Assembly: GCA_036271555.1 (NCBI GenBank)
Contig: DATBAK010000049.1
Coordinates: 20,287 to 84,286 of the forward strand
Source of the DNA: Acidimicrobiia bacterium
GTDB lineage: Bacteria; Actinomycetota; Acidimicrobiia; IMCC26256; PALSA-610
Direction: 5' to 3'
Length of the DNA stretch: 64,000 bases
Shown one piece after another: positions 52,673 through 61,299 of this stretch. The position numbers were made by a program, and so were the translations under genes. Within the stretch, counting starts at the first letter, position 1, and each line of letters starts with the position of its first letter. Below the pieces are notes generated by a model. That model was given only the letters and a program-made list of their open reading frames with translations, had not been told where the DNA came from and made no database searches.

Positions 52673-53069
52673 CGAACCCTAGTGAGGGTGGCGCGCTTCT
52701 GTTTCGTTGCCGCTCAGCGGGACCGCAACCGACGCCGTGTCACCACCCACTCGATCTGACCGCGCGGCGCGCCGTGCACGATCAAGCGCGCCGGTGAGGA
52801 TCGCCGACGAGCAGCACGTTTCCGTCGGCCACCCCGGGCACGCGGTCGACGAGACGACGGTGCCCGCGCGTCGATGCTCACGAGCGTTCTTGAACGAGGC
52901 GAGGCGCCGCCGACCGAGCGCCTCGCGGATCGGCGTGCCGGCACGCTCGGACGCCGCGGGTCGCAGCACGTCGAGCGCGGCGGCCGATGGCGCCACGAAC
53001 AGTGAGAACGCCGCCGACCGGGATTTTCGCGGGCGAACGTGGAAAAATGCGCCGACTCCGGAGGCGCCG
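52673..53069. other. 397-bp stretch without a convincing gene, two hairpins
   Basis: Between the methyltransferase and P450 genes no frame looks like a real protein. It contains GCGAGGCGC/GCGCCTCGC (52899-52907 and 52918-52926, loop 10) and the perfect 14-bp palindrome GCGTGCCGGCACGC (52933-52946). The minus-strand half nearest 52700-52900 could be a gene remnant, but I cannot name it. Confidence 0.4.
52676..52681 (-). promoter_or_regulatory. Putative -10 box of the methyltransferase gene
   Basis: TAGGGT on the minus strand, 6 nt before the ATG at 52669; supports that ATG over the GTG one codon upstream. Confidence 0.45.
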
Positions 53070-54368
53070 ATGGGGAAGCTGCCCTCGATCACGATCCATT
53101 GGTCGCCGGTGCGGGCGCTGCGGATCTTCGACGCCGACCGCCTGCGCTGGCTCGACGAAGCGGCCGCGGTCGGACCGGTGGTCGCGCTCCGCCTCGGTCC
53201 GCTGCGCGTCTTCGTCGTGACCGACCCCGACGCGGCGCGCACGATGCTGCTGACCGACAGCGCGGCGTGGACGCGGCCGCCGACGGTCCTGGCGCCCGTG
53301 CGCGCCGCCGTCGGCGACAACCTCTTCAGTCAGGCCGAGCCCGATTGGGCGCGGCTCCAGCCGCTCGTCGCACCGGCCTTCCGGACGCGTGCGCTCGCCG
53401 CGCGCCTCGCCGACATGGACGCGATCGTGGCGGAGGAAGTGCGCGCGATCCCGTACGACGAACCCGTCGACCTCGAACTCGCGATGGGACGGATCGCGTT
53501 GATCGTCGCCGCGTGGGTGCTGCTCGGCGACCGCCTCGATCGGCAGCGCGCGGACGAGATCGCGCGCCACGAGCGTGAAGTGGTCGCGTGGGTGGGCGCT
53601 CGACTCGGTGAGCTCACCGGGTTCCTTCCCGTCGCCGTCGGCGCGCGCGGCCGCGCGATGAAGCGGAACCGGGAGCCGCTACTCGCGTACGGGGACGAGG
53701 TCATCGCGCGCGCCCGCGCCGATCACGATCCCGACGACGTGCTCGGCACGCTGTTGCGCGCGCGCCCCGGTGGCCGCGCACTCGAACATGACGAGTTGCG
53801 CGGTCACGTGCTCGGGCTGTTCCTCGCGGGCAACGAGACGACAGCGGCTGCGCTCGAATGGGCGCTCGTGCACGGCGCGCGCAATGCCGGTGCCTGGCAA
53901 CGGCTGCGCGCCGATCCGGCTCGCTGGGCGGAGCCGTTCGTCACCGAGACCTTGCGACTGACGCCGGCGGTGTGGGGCATCCCGCGCACGCCGACGCGCG
54001 CCGGCACCATGATCCCGTTCGACGGCGGCGGCCAGCGGGTGCGGCGCGGGCAGACGGCGACCGTGAATGTCCGCGGGATCGGTCGTGATGCGAAGCACTG
54101 GCCGGATCCGTTGCAGTTCGATCCCGCGCGCCACGAGACGCGCGACGCGTCGGCCCGCGCACTCATCCCGTTCGGGCTCGGACCGCGCGGTTGCATCGGG
54201 CAACACCTCGCGCTCGCGGAGCTGCACGCCGCGCTGCCTGCGCTCGCGCATCACGGCGACGTCGAGATCGACGGCGAGACGCTCGAGGATCCGCAGTTCG
54301 CGCTACGGGTCGTCGGTGGCCTGCGCGGACGATTCCGGCGGCCGCAGCCGGCCTCGGGTGGCTGCTGA
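53070..54368 (+). CDS. Cytochrome P450
   Basis: The 432-residue P450 has the I-helix oxygen-activation motif LAGNETTAA, the K-helix ExxR in ETLRLTP (near residue 293) and the heme loop PFGLGPRGCIGQHLALAEL with the ligand Cys near residue 375. It is soluble: no N-terminal membrane anchor. It hydroxylates an unknown substrate and needs ferredoxin partners that are not encoded nearby. CCGGAGG before the ATG at 53070 gives the start. The CYP family cannot be told without alignment. It may be co-transcribed with the mhuD-like gene 81 nt downstream. Confidence 0.92.
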   Translation: MGKLPSITIHWSPVRALRIFDADRLRWLDEAAAVGPVVALRLGPLRVFVVTDPDAARTMLLTDSAAWTRPPTVLAPVRAAVGDNLFSQAEPDWARLQPLVAPAFRTRALAARLADMDAIVAEEVRAIPYDEPVDLELAMGRIALIVAAWVLLGDRLDRQRADEIARHEREVVAWVGARLGELTGFLPVAVGARGRAMKRNREPLLAYGDEVIARARADHDPDDVLGTLLRARPGGRALEHDELRGHVLGLFLAGNETTAAALEWALVHGARNAGAWQRLRADPARWAEPFVTETLRLTPAVWGIPRTPTRAGTMIPFDGGGQRVRRGQTATVNVRGIGRDAKHWPDPLQFDPARHETRDASARALIPFGLGPRGCIGQHLALAELHAALPALAHHGDVEIDGETLEDPQFALRVVGGLRGRFRRPQPASGGC

Positions 54369-54429
54369 AGAAATGCCACACCAGCCGTCATCATGACCTG
54401 CGAGGTCGCGATGGGGACGCGCGTGGCCG

Positions 54430-54443
54430 GATCTGATCAGATC
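54430..54443. promoter_or_regulatory. Perfect 14-bp palindrome before mhuD
   Basis: GATCTGATCAGATC, 6 bp before the ATG at 54450. Its arms GATCTGA/TCAGATC equal the outer arms of the operator candidate at 4329-4349, which has a wider centre. Confidence 0.45.
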
Positions 54444-54449
54444 GAGGCC

Positions 54450-54770
54450 ATGACGATCATCAAGATCAACGCCATCACGGTTCCCGAGGACTCGGGTGAC
54501 GAGCTCGCGCGCCGCTTCGCGGCGCGTGCGGGCGCGGTCGACGGTCAAGAGGGCTTCGAGGGCTTCGAGCTGCTGCGGCCGACCGACGATCGTCTCCAGT
54601 GGCTCGTCGTCACGCGCTGGCGCGACGAGGACGCGTTCGACGCGTGGGTGTCGTCGCCCGCGTTCGCGCACGGCCACGCGGGCGCCGACCGACCGGCGCC
54701 GCACGGTGGTCACGTGTCGACCGCGTCGGAGCTGTGGTCCTACGAGGTCGCCGGCGGCAGCGAAAGCTGA
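54450..54770 (+). CDS. mhuD: Heme-degrading monooxygenase, MhuD-like
   Basis: The 106-residue ABM-fold protein closely follows M. tuberculosis MhuD: MTIIKINAITVPEDSGDELA (with the conserved Asn of the NAI motif), FEGFELLRPTDDR, LVVTRWRDEDAFDAW (conserved Trp) and the heme-ligand region FAHGHAGADRP. MhuD opens heme to release iron, forming mycobilins. The ATG at 54450 is selected because it gives the family N-terminus directly; an upstream in-frame ATG adds 19 unrelated residues. A palindrome lies just upstream; no DtxR/IdeR box was seen. Confidence 0.85.
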   Translation: MTIIKINAITVPEDSGDELARRFAARAGAVDGQEGFEGFELLRPTDDRLQWLVVTRWRDEDAFDAWVSSPAFAHGHAGADRPAPHGGHVSTASELWSYEVAGGSES

Positions 54771-54780
54771 ACCGCCGGGA

Positions 54781-54807
54781 CGGTCGGGTCGCCGGGCGGC
54801 CCGACCG
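54781..54807. terminator. Hairpin between convergent mhuD and amine oxidase genes
   Basis: CGGTCGGG (54781-54788) pairs exactly with CCCGACCG (54800-54807) around 11 nt, 10 nt after the mhuD stop. A second GCCGCGGC-type repeat follows. Likely a bidirectional terminator without T tract. Confidence 0.55.
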
Positions 54808-54855
54808 AGGCCGCGGCTGAGGCGTCGGCCGCGGCGAGCGAAGCGGGTGCGACGA

Positions 54856-56211
54856 TCAAGCGTCCAAGACCTCGGCGGCGGCGCGCTCGCCGGAGCGGAT
54901 GGCGCCGTCGACGGCGCCGTGCGAGACGATCGACGTCTCGGTGCCGGCCCAGTGCACGCGGCCCATCGGCTCGCGCAGCAGGTGGCCGGAGCGAGTGAGC
55001 GTGCCCGGGCGCAGGTGGGCGAACGAGCAGCCGCGCGTCCACTCCTCGTGCCACCACGGCGTCTCGACGATCTCGACGGGCTTCGCCGCGCGCGGACCGA
55101 GCCGCGCGGTCAGCGCCTCGAGCACGAGCCGCCGGCGCTCGGTGGCGTCGAGCGCGTCGTACTGCTCGGCGACCGGCCCGAACGTGAACGACGCGATCAC
55201 GCCGGGTGTGCCGATCGACGGTGACGCGTCGATCGTCACCTCGCAGGGCGAGTGGGGGTGCGCGGTCTGGCCACTGAAGCCGTCGGCGCGCCAGAACGGC
55301 TCGTCGTAGACGACGAGCGTCTTCGACTCGGGACCGGCTTGCGCGTTGCGGTAGAGCACGAGCCGCTCGTCGGGCAGCGCCGGCTCGAAGACGACGTTCA
55401 ACAGGAGCTCGGGTGGCATGGTGACAACGGCGCGGCGCGCGTGCACGACGAGGTCGTCGCTCGTCACGATGACGCGGTCGTCGTCGTACGCGATCGCGCG
55501 AACGGGTGCACGCAGTCGCACCGCGTCACCGAGCTCGGATGCGACGCGCGCCGCGATCGACCCGAGGCCGCCGTCGACCATGTTCTCCTGCGCGCCCTTG
55601 TCGATCGAGAACAGCGTGTTGAGGCTGCCGTGCCCGCGCACCAAGAGGTAGAGGTGCAGTAGCGACACTTCGTGCAGATCGCCGGTGAAGAGTCCGCGCA
55701 CCGCCATCTCGAAGAGGTCACGACCGATCTGCGACCTGATGCCGGTGTGCTCGATCCAGTCGCCGACCGTCTGCCGGTCCCACTCGGCCGCGCGCGGCGC
55801 GTCCCACGGCGCGTCGATCGGCAGCGACTTCGACATGCGGTCGACGCGGTACTGGTTCCACGCGATCGTCAGCACCGCGAGCGGGCTGATCTTCGGGATG
55901 AGCCCGGTATAGCGGCGCATGCGGTCGCCGTCGACGAGCAGATGCTTGCCCTTGACGTAGGTCTTGTACGTGGTCGCGCCGACCTCGCGCGCGAGCGCGA
56001 ACGCGCGGTCGTGCGCGGGTCCGAGCCACGCGCCGCCGCGGTCGACGGGCGTGCCGTCGGGGAGCGTCTGCGTCCAGATCCGACCGCCGATCCGGTCGCG
56101 GGCCTCGAGGACCACGACGTCCTTGCCGCCCGCCCGCAACCGGCGGGCCGCGGTCAGGCCCGCGAAGCCGGCTCCCACGACGCAGACATCGGTCTCGATG
56201 CGGTCGGCCAT
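54856..56211 (-). CDS. Flavin monoamine oxidase family protein
   Basis: The 451-residue FAD-dependent amine oxidase begins with the dinucleotide motif VVGAGFAGLTAARRLRAGG and VLEARDRIGGRIWTQ, includes LVVHARRAVVTMPPELL, and ends with the FAD-binding PMGRVHWAGTETS and GAVDGAIRSGERAAAEVL. These features match the MAO/putrescine oxidase group; substrate unknown. No signal peptide. TAGCGT lies 9 nt before the ATG at 56211, so the leader is very short. It is divergent from the ArsR regulator gene, only 78 bp away. Confidence 0.93.
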   Translation of the reverse strand: MADRIETDVCVVGAGFAGLTAARRLRAGGKDVVVLEARDRIGGRIWTQTLPDGTPVDRGGAWLGPAHDRAFALAREVGATTYKTYVKGKHLLVDGDRMRRYTGLIPKISPLAVLTIAWNQYRVDRMSKSLPIDAPWDAPRAAEWDRQTVGDWIEHTGIRSQIGRDLFEMAVRGLFTGDLHEVSLLHLYLLVRGHGSLNTLFSIDKGAQENMVDGGLGSIAARVASELGDAVRLRAPVRAIAYDDDRVIVTSDDLVVHARRAVVTMPPELLLNVVFEPALPDERLVLYRNAQAGPESKTLVVYDEPFWRADGFSGQTAHPHSPCEVTIDASPSIGTPGVIASFTFGPVAEQYDALDATERRRLVLEALTARLGPRAAKPVEIVETPWWHEEWTRGCSFAHLRPGTLTRSGHLLREPMGRVHWAGTETSIVSHGAVDGAIRSGERAAAEVLDA

Positions 56212-56256
56212 CGGGCCGGGACGCTACGACGCCGCGGCGTCGAGCGTATCCATCGC

Positions 56257-56286
56257 TTGACAGACATATAACCATCTGAGTATATT
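56257..56286 (+). promoter_or_regulatory. Promoter of the ArsR-SRPBCC operon
   Basis: TTGACA (56257-56262) and TATATT (56281-56286) with an 18-bp spacer, the best -35/-10 pair in the window. ATATA (about 56266-56270) and TATAT (56281-56285) frame a possible ArsR operator over the spacer. The second GTG (56293) is 6 nt after the -10 box. Confidence 0.7.
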
Positions 56287-56289
56287 CGA

Positions 56290-56592
56290 GTGGTGTTCGA
56301 AGTGCTGGCCGAGCCCAACCGGCGCCGCATCCTCGACCTCCTGCGCGACGACGAGCGCAGCGTGGGCGACCTGGTGAGCGCGTTGCACATGAGTCAGCCC
56401 GGCGTGTCGAAGCACCTGCGAGTGCTACGCGACGCGGGGCTCGTCGACGTGCGCGTCGACGCGCAGCGCCGCGTGTACCGCTTGCGGTCGGAGCCGTTGC
56501 GGGAGATCGACGAGTGGCTCGCGCCGTATCGCTCGCAGTGGCGCGATCGACTGGACGCGCTCGAGCAGCACCTCGACGAGATGAAGGACTGA
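56290..56592 (+). CDS. ArsR family repressor paired with an SRPBCC protein
   Basis: The 100-residue winged-helix protein has VLAEPNRRRILDLLRDDERSVGDLV, then MSQPGVSKHLRVLRDAGLVDVRVDAQRRVYRL, the ArsR subgroup that is regularly encoded before AHSA1/SRPBCC genes. It has no metal-binding Cys. It probably represses its own operon. Two GTG codons in a row (56290, 56293) can start it; the second fits the leaderless distance from TATATT better. It is 15 nt upstream of the SRPBCC gene. Confidence 0.9.
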   Translation: MVFEVLAEPNRRRILDLLRDDERSVGDLVSALHMSQPGVSKHLRVLRDAGLVDVRVDAQRRVYRLRSEPLREIDEWLAPYRSQWRDRLDALEQHLDEMKD

Positions 56593-56607
56593 CTGAGGAG
56601 GACGACG

Positions 56608-57147
56608 ATGGATCAGCCACTCGGAGATCTCACCCGCGTCGGCGACCGCTGGCGCTTGACGTTCACGCGCACGCTCGCGCACCCGCAAGCGAAGGTGTGG
56701 CGCGCGATCACGGAGCCAGAGCACCTGGCGGTGTGGTTCCCCGATCGCATCGAGGGCGAGATGCGTACCGGCGCGCGGTTGCGCTTCGTCGCCGACATGC
56801 ACGAGGACTTCGAAGGCGAGATGGTCGCGTTCGACCCGCCGTCGGTGATGGAGATCACGTGGGGCCCCGACTCGATCCGCATCGAGCTCGAGCCCGACGG
56901 CGCGGGCACGGTGTTGCGGCTCATCGACACGTTCGACGAGCAGGGCAAGGCCGCGCGCGACGGGTCGGGTTGGCACGAGTGCCTGGCCCGACTGATCACC
57001 GATCTCGACGGGGAGACGCCCGGCCCCTGGGGCGCCGAGTGGCAGGCGCTGCTCGTCCGCTACCAGGCCCACCTCGGGCCCGAAGCCTCCACGATCGGGC
57101 CGCCCGAAGGCTGGGAGGAGTACGCCGAGCAGCAACAGGGGAGCTGA
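56608..57147 (+). CDS. SRPBCC/AHSA1 family protein
   Basis: The 179-residue protein has the START-like AHSA1 pattern: LTFTRTLAHPQAKVWRAITEPEHLAVWFP, then FEGEMVAFDPPSVMEITWG and a long C-terminal helix region with GSGWHECLARLITDL. These proteins bind hydrophobic ligands; members next to ArsR regulators are thought to help tolerance or to act as ligand sinks. GAGGAGGACG precedes the ATG. It ends just before a large hairpin. Confidence 0.9.
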   Translation: MDQPLGDLTRVGDRWRLTFTRTLAHPQAKVWRAITEPEHLAVWFPDRIEGEMRTGARLRFVADMHEDFEGEMVAFDPPSVMEITWGPDSIRIELEPDGAGTVLRLIDTFDEQGKAARDGSGWHECLARLITDLDGETPGPWGAEWQALLVRYQAHLGPEASTIGPPEGWEEYAEQQQGS

Positions 57148-57157
57148 GGTCGTTCCT

Positions 57158-57206
57158 CTTCGGCGTTGAGCAGCAGCGCGGTCGCGCTCCTGCTCGCGCC
57201 CCGAAG
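57158..57206. terminator. Large bidirectional hairpin between convergent genes
   Basis: CTTCGG (57158-57163) pairs with CCGAAG (57201-57206); inside, GAGCAG/CTGCTC (57168-57173, 57190-57195) and AGCGC/GCGCT (57175-57179, 57184-57188) enclose a GGTC tetraloop. It lies exactly between the SRPBCC stop and the TetR stop, so a bidirectional terminator is likely. Confidence 0.65.
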
Positions 57207-57208
57207 CC

Positions 57209-57886
57209 TCAGTGTTGAATCGGGGCGAAGAGCGCGGCGGTCGTCATGTCGACGAGGTTGTCGATGAAGACGTCGTCGGGGACGTGCGCGCGGCTGCGTT
57301 CGGGATCGTCGGCGATCCGCGCCCGGTTCGCGCAGAGGTGCACCGCGATCAGCGCCAGCGCGACGAGCCGTTCGGTCGCGAGCTCCGAAGACATCTCGCG
57401 CGTCAAGAGCTGGTACAGCAGCCCGCCGGCCTCCTGCGCCGCGGCGGGCGCGGCCAGCGTCATCTCGCCGAGTCGCAGCTCGGGCAGCTGACCGAGCTCG
57501 GCCATGATCTTCACCCACGAGCGCTCGCTCGGGCCGCGCGTGAGGTAGTCGGCGACCGGCCGGACCAGCACCTCGACGAGGCTGCGCACGTCGTCGGCGC
57601 GTCCGGTCGCGACGGTCTCCGCATAGAGCGCGTGCTGTAGCGCGGCGATGACCGCCATGTGACGTTCCTTCAGCGCCTCGAGCAGTCCCTCGCGGTTGCC
57701 GAAGTGGAACTGGATCGCGGCCGTGTTGCGCGCGCCGGAGGCCACGCGGATCTCGCTGAGCGAGACCGACTCGACGCCCCGCGCCCCGAAGAGCTCCTCG
57801 GCCACGTCGAGGAGGTGCTCGCGTGTCTTCTCGCCGCGTGCGGTCGCGGGTCGACGGCTCGTGTGCTCTCGTTCCTGCACTTCCAC
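57209..57886 (-). CDS. TetR family regulator
   Basis: The 225-residue protein has a TetR helix-turn-helix (REHLLDVAEELFGARGVESV, then LSEIRVASGARNTAAIQFHFGNREGLLEAL) and a C-terminal domain with LVEVLVRPVADYLTRGP and LVALALIAVHLCANR. The recognition helix GARNTAAIQFHFGNR is that of a subgroup often found in mycobacteria and relatives. The GTG start is followed by a basic N-terminal arm. Targets are unknown; the molybdopterin enzyme behind it is on the same strand but upstream (60206), 98 nt before this gene's start at the far side. Confidence 0.88.
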   Translation of the reverse strand: MEVQEREHTSRRPATARGEKTREHLLDVAEELFGARGVESVSLSEIRVASGARNTAAIQFHFGNREGLLEALKERHMAVIAALQHALYAETVATGRADDVRSLVEVLVRPVADYLTRGPSERSWVKIMAELGQLPELRLGEMTLAAPAAAQEAGGLLYQLLTREMSSELATERLVALALIAVHLCANRARIADDPERSRAHVPDDVFIDNLVDMTTAALFAPIQH

Positions 57887-57983
57887 CGATCACCTCGTGC
57901 CGGCGCGATCCATCGAGCGCGAGGAGTCGCTCGGCCAGGGGTGAGGTTTGCCCGCCGTCGCGGTGCTCAAACCCCCGAACGGG

Positions 57984-60206
57984 TTAGGCCGGCGCGATCT
58001 CGACGGGGATGCCGTTGACGATCGCGTTGTTCGAGAGTGGGTCGATCAAGCGACCGGGTGCGAGCAGGTTGTTGTTCACGCCGGCGTGCTCGCGCGCCAC
58101 CGAGAGCCGTGTGCCGGCCTTGTTGTGACCCCAACCGTGGGGCAGCGACACGACACCGGGCATCATCTCGTCGCTCACCTCGACCGCGACGTCGACCGAG
58201 CCGGCCTCCGACGTGACGCGCGCGAGCGCGCCGTCCTCGAGTCGGGCCGCCCGCGCGTCATCGGGGTGTACCAGCAGCGTGCAGCGATCCTTGCCCTTCA
58301 TCAGCACCTTGACGTTGTGCATCCACGAGTTGTTCGACCGCAGATGGCGGCGCGAGACGAGCACGAGGCTGTCGGCGGCGCGGTCGAGCCGCTGCCGCAG
58401 ACGGGGGACGTCGGCGGCGATGTAGTCCGGCGCGAGCTCGATCTTCCCGGACTTGGTCGCGATGATCTCGCGCACGCGCGGCACCATCGGGCCCATGTCG
58501 ATGCCGTGGGGCCGGTCGCGGAAGTGCTGCAAGGTGAGACCGTCGTGCACCTCGCCAAAACGATCGCCGAACGGCCCGGTGCGGATCTGGAGGTCCAGCA
58601 TGCGCATCGGCCCGTGCGCGTCCGGTGATTCGCCGTCGTAGTGCGCGAGCGCGTGGGTCGCGTCGATGCCTTGCATCTCGCACAGCGCCGTGAAGTAGCC
58701 GTCGTCGATACCGGACACGTCGATGTCGGCGTTCGTCATGCCCGCGAGCAGCCCCGCGATCCGCACGAGCACCTCCCACTCGCCGGGGCGGTCGGCGCTC
58801 GGGAAGACCGCAGGGGAGAAGTTGCCCGCGCTGCGCGCCGCCCACATCGGGATGAGGTCGTCGAAGTGCGGCTGCTCGAGCGCGGAATGGCCGGGGAAGA
58901 TCACGTGCGCGTGGCGCGTGGTCTCGTTGAGGTAGTTGTCGACGCTGATCATGCACTCGAGCATCGGCAGCGCGTCGTCGAGCACGCCCGCGCCGGGCGA
59001 CGAGATGACCGGGTTGCCCGCGATCGTGACGAGGCCCTTCACCTGACCGGGCCCGGGCGTCGCGATCTCCTCGCCGAGACACGACACCGGCACCTGGCCG
59101 AGCACTTCCGGCGTGCCCCGCACCCTCGACTTCCAGCGACCGAATTCAACACCGTCGGCCCACTGCGGATCGGGGAGCGAGTTCGCGCCCCACGCGATCG
59201 GCTTGCCGAACATCGAGCCGCCGGGCGTGTCGAAGTTGCCCGTGATGATGTTGACGACGTCGACCAGCCAGCTCGCGAGCGTCCCGAACTCCTGGTTGCA
59301 GGTGCCGATGCGTCCGTAGATCGCGGCGCGGGGCGCGGCCGCGAGCTCGCGCGCGATACGGCGCGTCGTCTCCGCGGGGATGCGCGTCGTCGCCTCGACG
59401 AGTTCCGGCGTGAACTCGCGCGCGACCTCGCGCACGCCATCGAATCCATTGACGAAGTCGTCGAGATCGCCGAGCGTCGTCAGTCCTTCGTCGAAGAGCA
59501 CGTGGCAGATCGCGAGCAGGAACGCAGCGTCGGTGCCGGGGACGATCGGCACCCACTCGTCGGCCGCGTCGGCGGTACCCGTGCGGCGCGGATCGACGAC
59601 GACGACCTTGCCGCCGCGCTCGCGGATGTTGTCGATCTCGCCCATGACGTCGGCGAACGCGAGCAGGCTGCCTTGCGACGCCTGCGGGTTCCCGCCGAGC
59701 ACGAGCCAGTACTGCGTGCGCGCGATGTCGGGCGCGGGGATCCACCACATCGAGCCGTACATCAGCATGCTCGACACGTTCTTCGGCCACTGGTCGACCG
59801 TGCCCGCGGAGTAGATGACCGGCAGGTTCGCGAGCGCGATCAGCAGGCCGACGTAGCGCGACAACGAGAACGCGTGCGCGGTCGGGTTGCCGATGTACAT
59901 CGTCATCGCGTCGCGACCGTGCCGTTCGAGCACGCCCGCGACGAGCTCCTCGGCGCGCGCGAACGCTTCGTCCCACGTCGCCGCGCGCCACATGTCGCCC
60001 TCGCGGATCATGGGCTCGCGCAGCCGGTCGGGATCCTCGTGCAGGTGGCCGAGGGTCGTGCCCTTCGGACAGATGTGACCCCTGCTCCACACGTCGTCGC
60101 GGTCGGGACGGATCAGCGCGACCCGCTCGTCCTCGACGTGGAGCTCGAGGCCGCACATCGCCTCGCACAACGGGCACGTCCGCAGCTCGATCGTCCGTTT
60201 CGCCAT
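57984..60206 (-). CDS. Molybdopterin-dependent oxidoreductase, stand-alone
   Basis: The 740-residue protein is a DMSO-reductase-family enzyme: the [4Fe-4S] ligands are Cys11, Cys14, Cys18 and Cys46 (TCPLCEAMCG ... ICPKG); the bis-MGD contacts follow (MYIGNPTAHAF, VVVDPRRTGTADAADEW, GNFDTPGGSMFG), and the C-terminal dinucleotide domain has HPDDARAARLEDGALARV. There is no Tat signal, so it acts in the cytoplasm, and no electron-transfer subunit is encoded next to it. The substrate is not clear; formate dehydrogenase-like members have Cys or SeCys at the Mo ligand site, which I could not locate here. Confidence 0.93.
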   Translation of the reverse strand: MAKRTIELRTCPLCEAMCGLELHVEDERVALIRPDRDDVWSRGHICPKGTTLGHLHEDPDRLREPMIREGDMWRAATWDEAFARAEELVAGVLERHGRDAMTMYIGNPTAHAFSLSRYVGLLIALANLPVIYSAGTVDQWPKNVSSMLMYGSMWWIPAPDIARTQYWLVLGGNPQASQGSLLAFADVMGEIDNIRERGGKVVVVDPRRTGTADAADEWVPIVPGTDAAFLLAICHVLFDEGLTTLGDLDDFVNGFDGVREVAREFTPELVEATTRIPAETTRRIARELAAAPRAAIYGRIGTCNQEFGTLASWLVDVVNIITGNFDTPGGSMFGKPIAWGANSLPDPQWADGVEFGRWKSRVRGTPEVLGQVPVSCLGEEIATPGPGQVKGLVTIAGNPVISSPGAGVLDDALPMLECMISVDNYLNETTRHAHVIFPGHSALEQPHFDDLIPMWAARSAGNFSPAVFPSADRPGEWEVLVRIAGLLAGMTNADIDVSGIDDGYFTALCEMQGIDATHALAHYDGESPDAHGPMRMLDLQIRTGPFGDRFGEVHDGLTLQHFRDRPHGIDMGPMVPRVREIIATKSGKIELAPDYIAADVPRLRQRLDRAADSLVLVSRRHLRSNNSWMHNVKVLMKGKDRCTLLVHPDDARAARLEDGALARVTSEAGSVDVAVEVSDEMMPGVVSLPHGWGHNKAGTRLSVAREHAGVNNNLLAPGRLIDPLSNNAIVNGIPVEIAPA

Positions 60207-60239
60207 GGGCGCGATTGTGCTCGCTTCGCAGTGCGCGCG

Positions 60240-60641
60240 TCAGCCCTGCGGCAGCGGGCGGTGGTCGCCGCCGGGGCCGGGCGTGATGTGCACGAGCCGC
60301 CCCGGCTCCTCGATGAAGATCCGGTGCCACACGCCGCGCGGCACCACGATCGCCTGCTCGGCGTTCAGCGCGACCTCGCGGGTGCCGTCGTCGAGCTCGA
60401 GCCGCACGCGCACGCGTCCGGAGACGAGGTAGAGGAGCTCGTCGGCGTCGGGGTGCATCTCACCGGCGTGCGGCGGCTCGGTGACGATCATCGGCGCGCC
60501 GACCGTGTAGCCGTCGATGCGCGGCGGCGGTCCGGCCTCCCACTCCATGAACCACGCCCGACCCGTCGATCGCTCCAGTCCGACGGTCACGCTCGACAGG
60601 TCGAACGGCGTGCCCGTGGGGATCTCGCGCTTGGTTCCCAT
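60240..60641 (-). CDS. Cupin-domain protein
   Basis: The 133-residue single-domain cupin has motif 1 with PPHAGEMHPDADELLYLVSG and motif 2 with AIVVPRGVWHRI, so a metal site of His-His/Asp-Glu-His type is likely. Function cannot be told; such cupins often act as small isomerases, dioxygenases or ligand sensors. It ends 33 nt before the molybdopterin enzyme start and may be its operon partner. The ATG at 60641 is divergent from the ECF sigma gene. Confidence 0.85.
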   Translation of the reverse strand: MGTKREIPTGTPFDLSSVTVGLERSTGRAWFMEWEAGPPPRIDGYTVGAPMIVTEPPHAGEMHPDADELLYLVSGRVRVRLELDDGTREVALNAEQAIVVPRGVWHRIFIEEPGRLVHITPGPGGDHRPLPQG

Positions 60642-60732
60642 GATCGTTGTTCCCCGTGTGCGACGGTTCGGTTCGCGCCGGCGCGAGGATCGCACGCGAA
60701 CCGGAACGACGTCATCGGGCAAGAGAGACGAG

Positions 60733-61299
60733 ATGGACGAGTCCGACGCCGCCGTGATCGCCACGTCGATCGAGACGCCCGGCGCGTTCGGCGTGCTCTT
60801 CGATCGCCATGGCTCGGTGTTGCTGCGGTTCCTCGCGCGGCGCGTCGACCCCGCGGAGGCCGAAGGTTTGCTCGGCGAGGTGTTTCGCATCGCGTTCGAA
60901 CGTCGATCGACCTTCGACCTCGAGCGCGAATCTGCGCGTCCGTGGCTGTACGGGATCGCGGCGAACGTCGTGGCGAAGCATCACCGCAGTGAAGGTCGGC
61001 GGCTGCGCGCCACCATGCGTCTCGCAGCGCGCCGGTATCCATCCGAGGACCCGGCCGAGCGCGCGATACCGGCGGTTGACGCGCAGGCGCGCTGGGCACG
61101 CGTTGCCGACGCGGTCGCGGAGCTGCCCGAGGGCGAGCGTCAGGCACTGCTGCTCTTCGCGTGGGAGGAGCTGACGTACGACGAGATCGCCGACGCGCTG
61201 GGGGTGCCGGTCGGCACCGTGCGTTCGCGACTCAACCGCGCCCGTGCGCGCGTGCGCGCGGCGGCCGACGATTCCTGCAACGAGAAAGCCGAGCCATGA
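60733..61299 (+). CDS. ECF-type RNA polymerase sigma factor
   Basis: The 188-residue protein has region 2 (FGVLFDRHGSVLLRFLARRVDPAEAEGLLGEVF, with PWLYGIAANVVAKHHR) and region 4 (LPEGERQALLLFAWEELTYDEIADALGVPVGTVRSRLNRAR), the complete ECF core. The start ATG follows AAGAGAGACG. It overlaps the following gene by ATGA. That next gene starts with a segment like those encoded after many actinobacterial ECF sigma genes, so the pair is probably a sigma/regulator unit in which the partner carries enzymatic domains. Confidence 0.92.
   Translation: MDESDAAVIATSIETPGAFGVLFDRHGSVLLRFLARRVDPAEAEGLLGEVFRIAFERRSTFDLERESARPWLYGIAANVVAKHHRSEGRRLRATMRLAARRYPSEDPAERAIPAVDAQARWARVADAVAELPEGERQALLLFAWEELTYDEIADALGVPVGTVRSRLNRARARVRAAADDSCNEKAEP

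Noticed and set aside
52679..53069. Minus-strand open frame upstream of the methyltransferase as a protein gene
   Set aside because: It runs into the P450 gene region, has no recognisable domain or start with SD, and composition is ambiguous; listed as gene-free.
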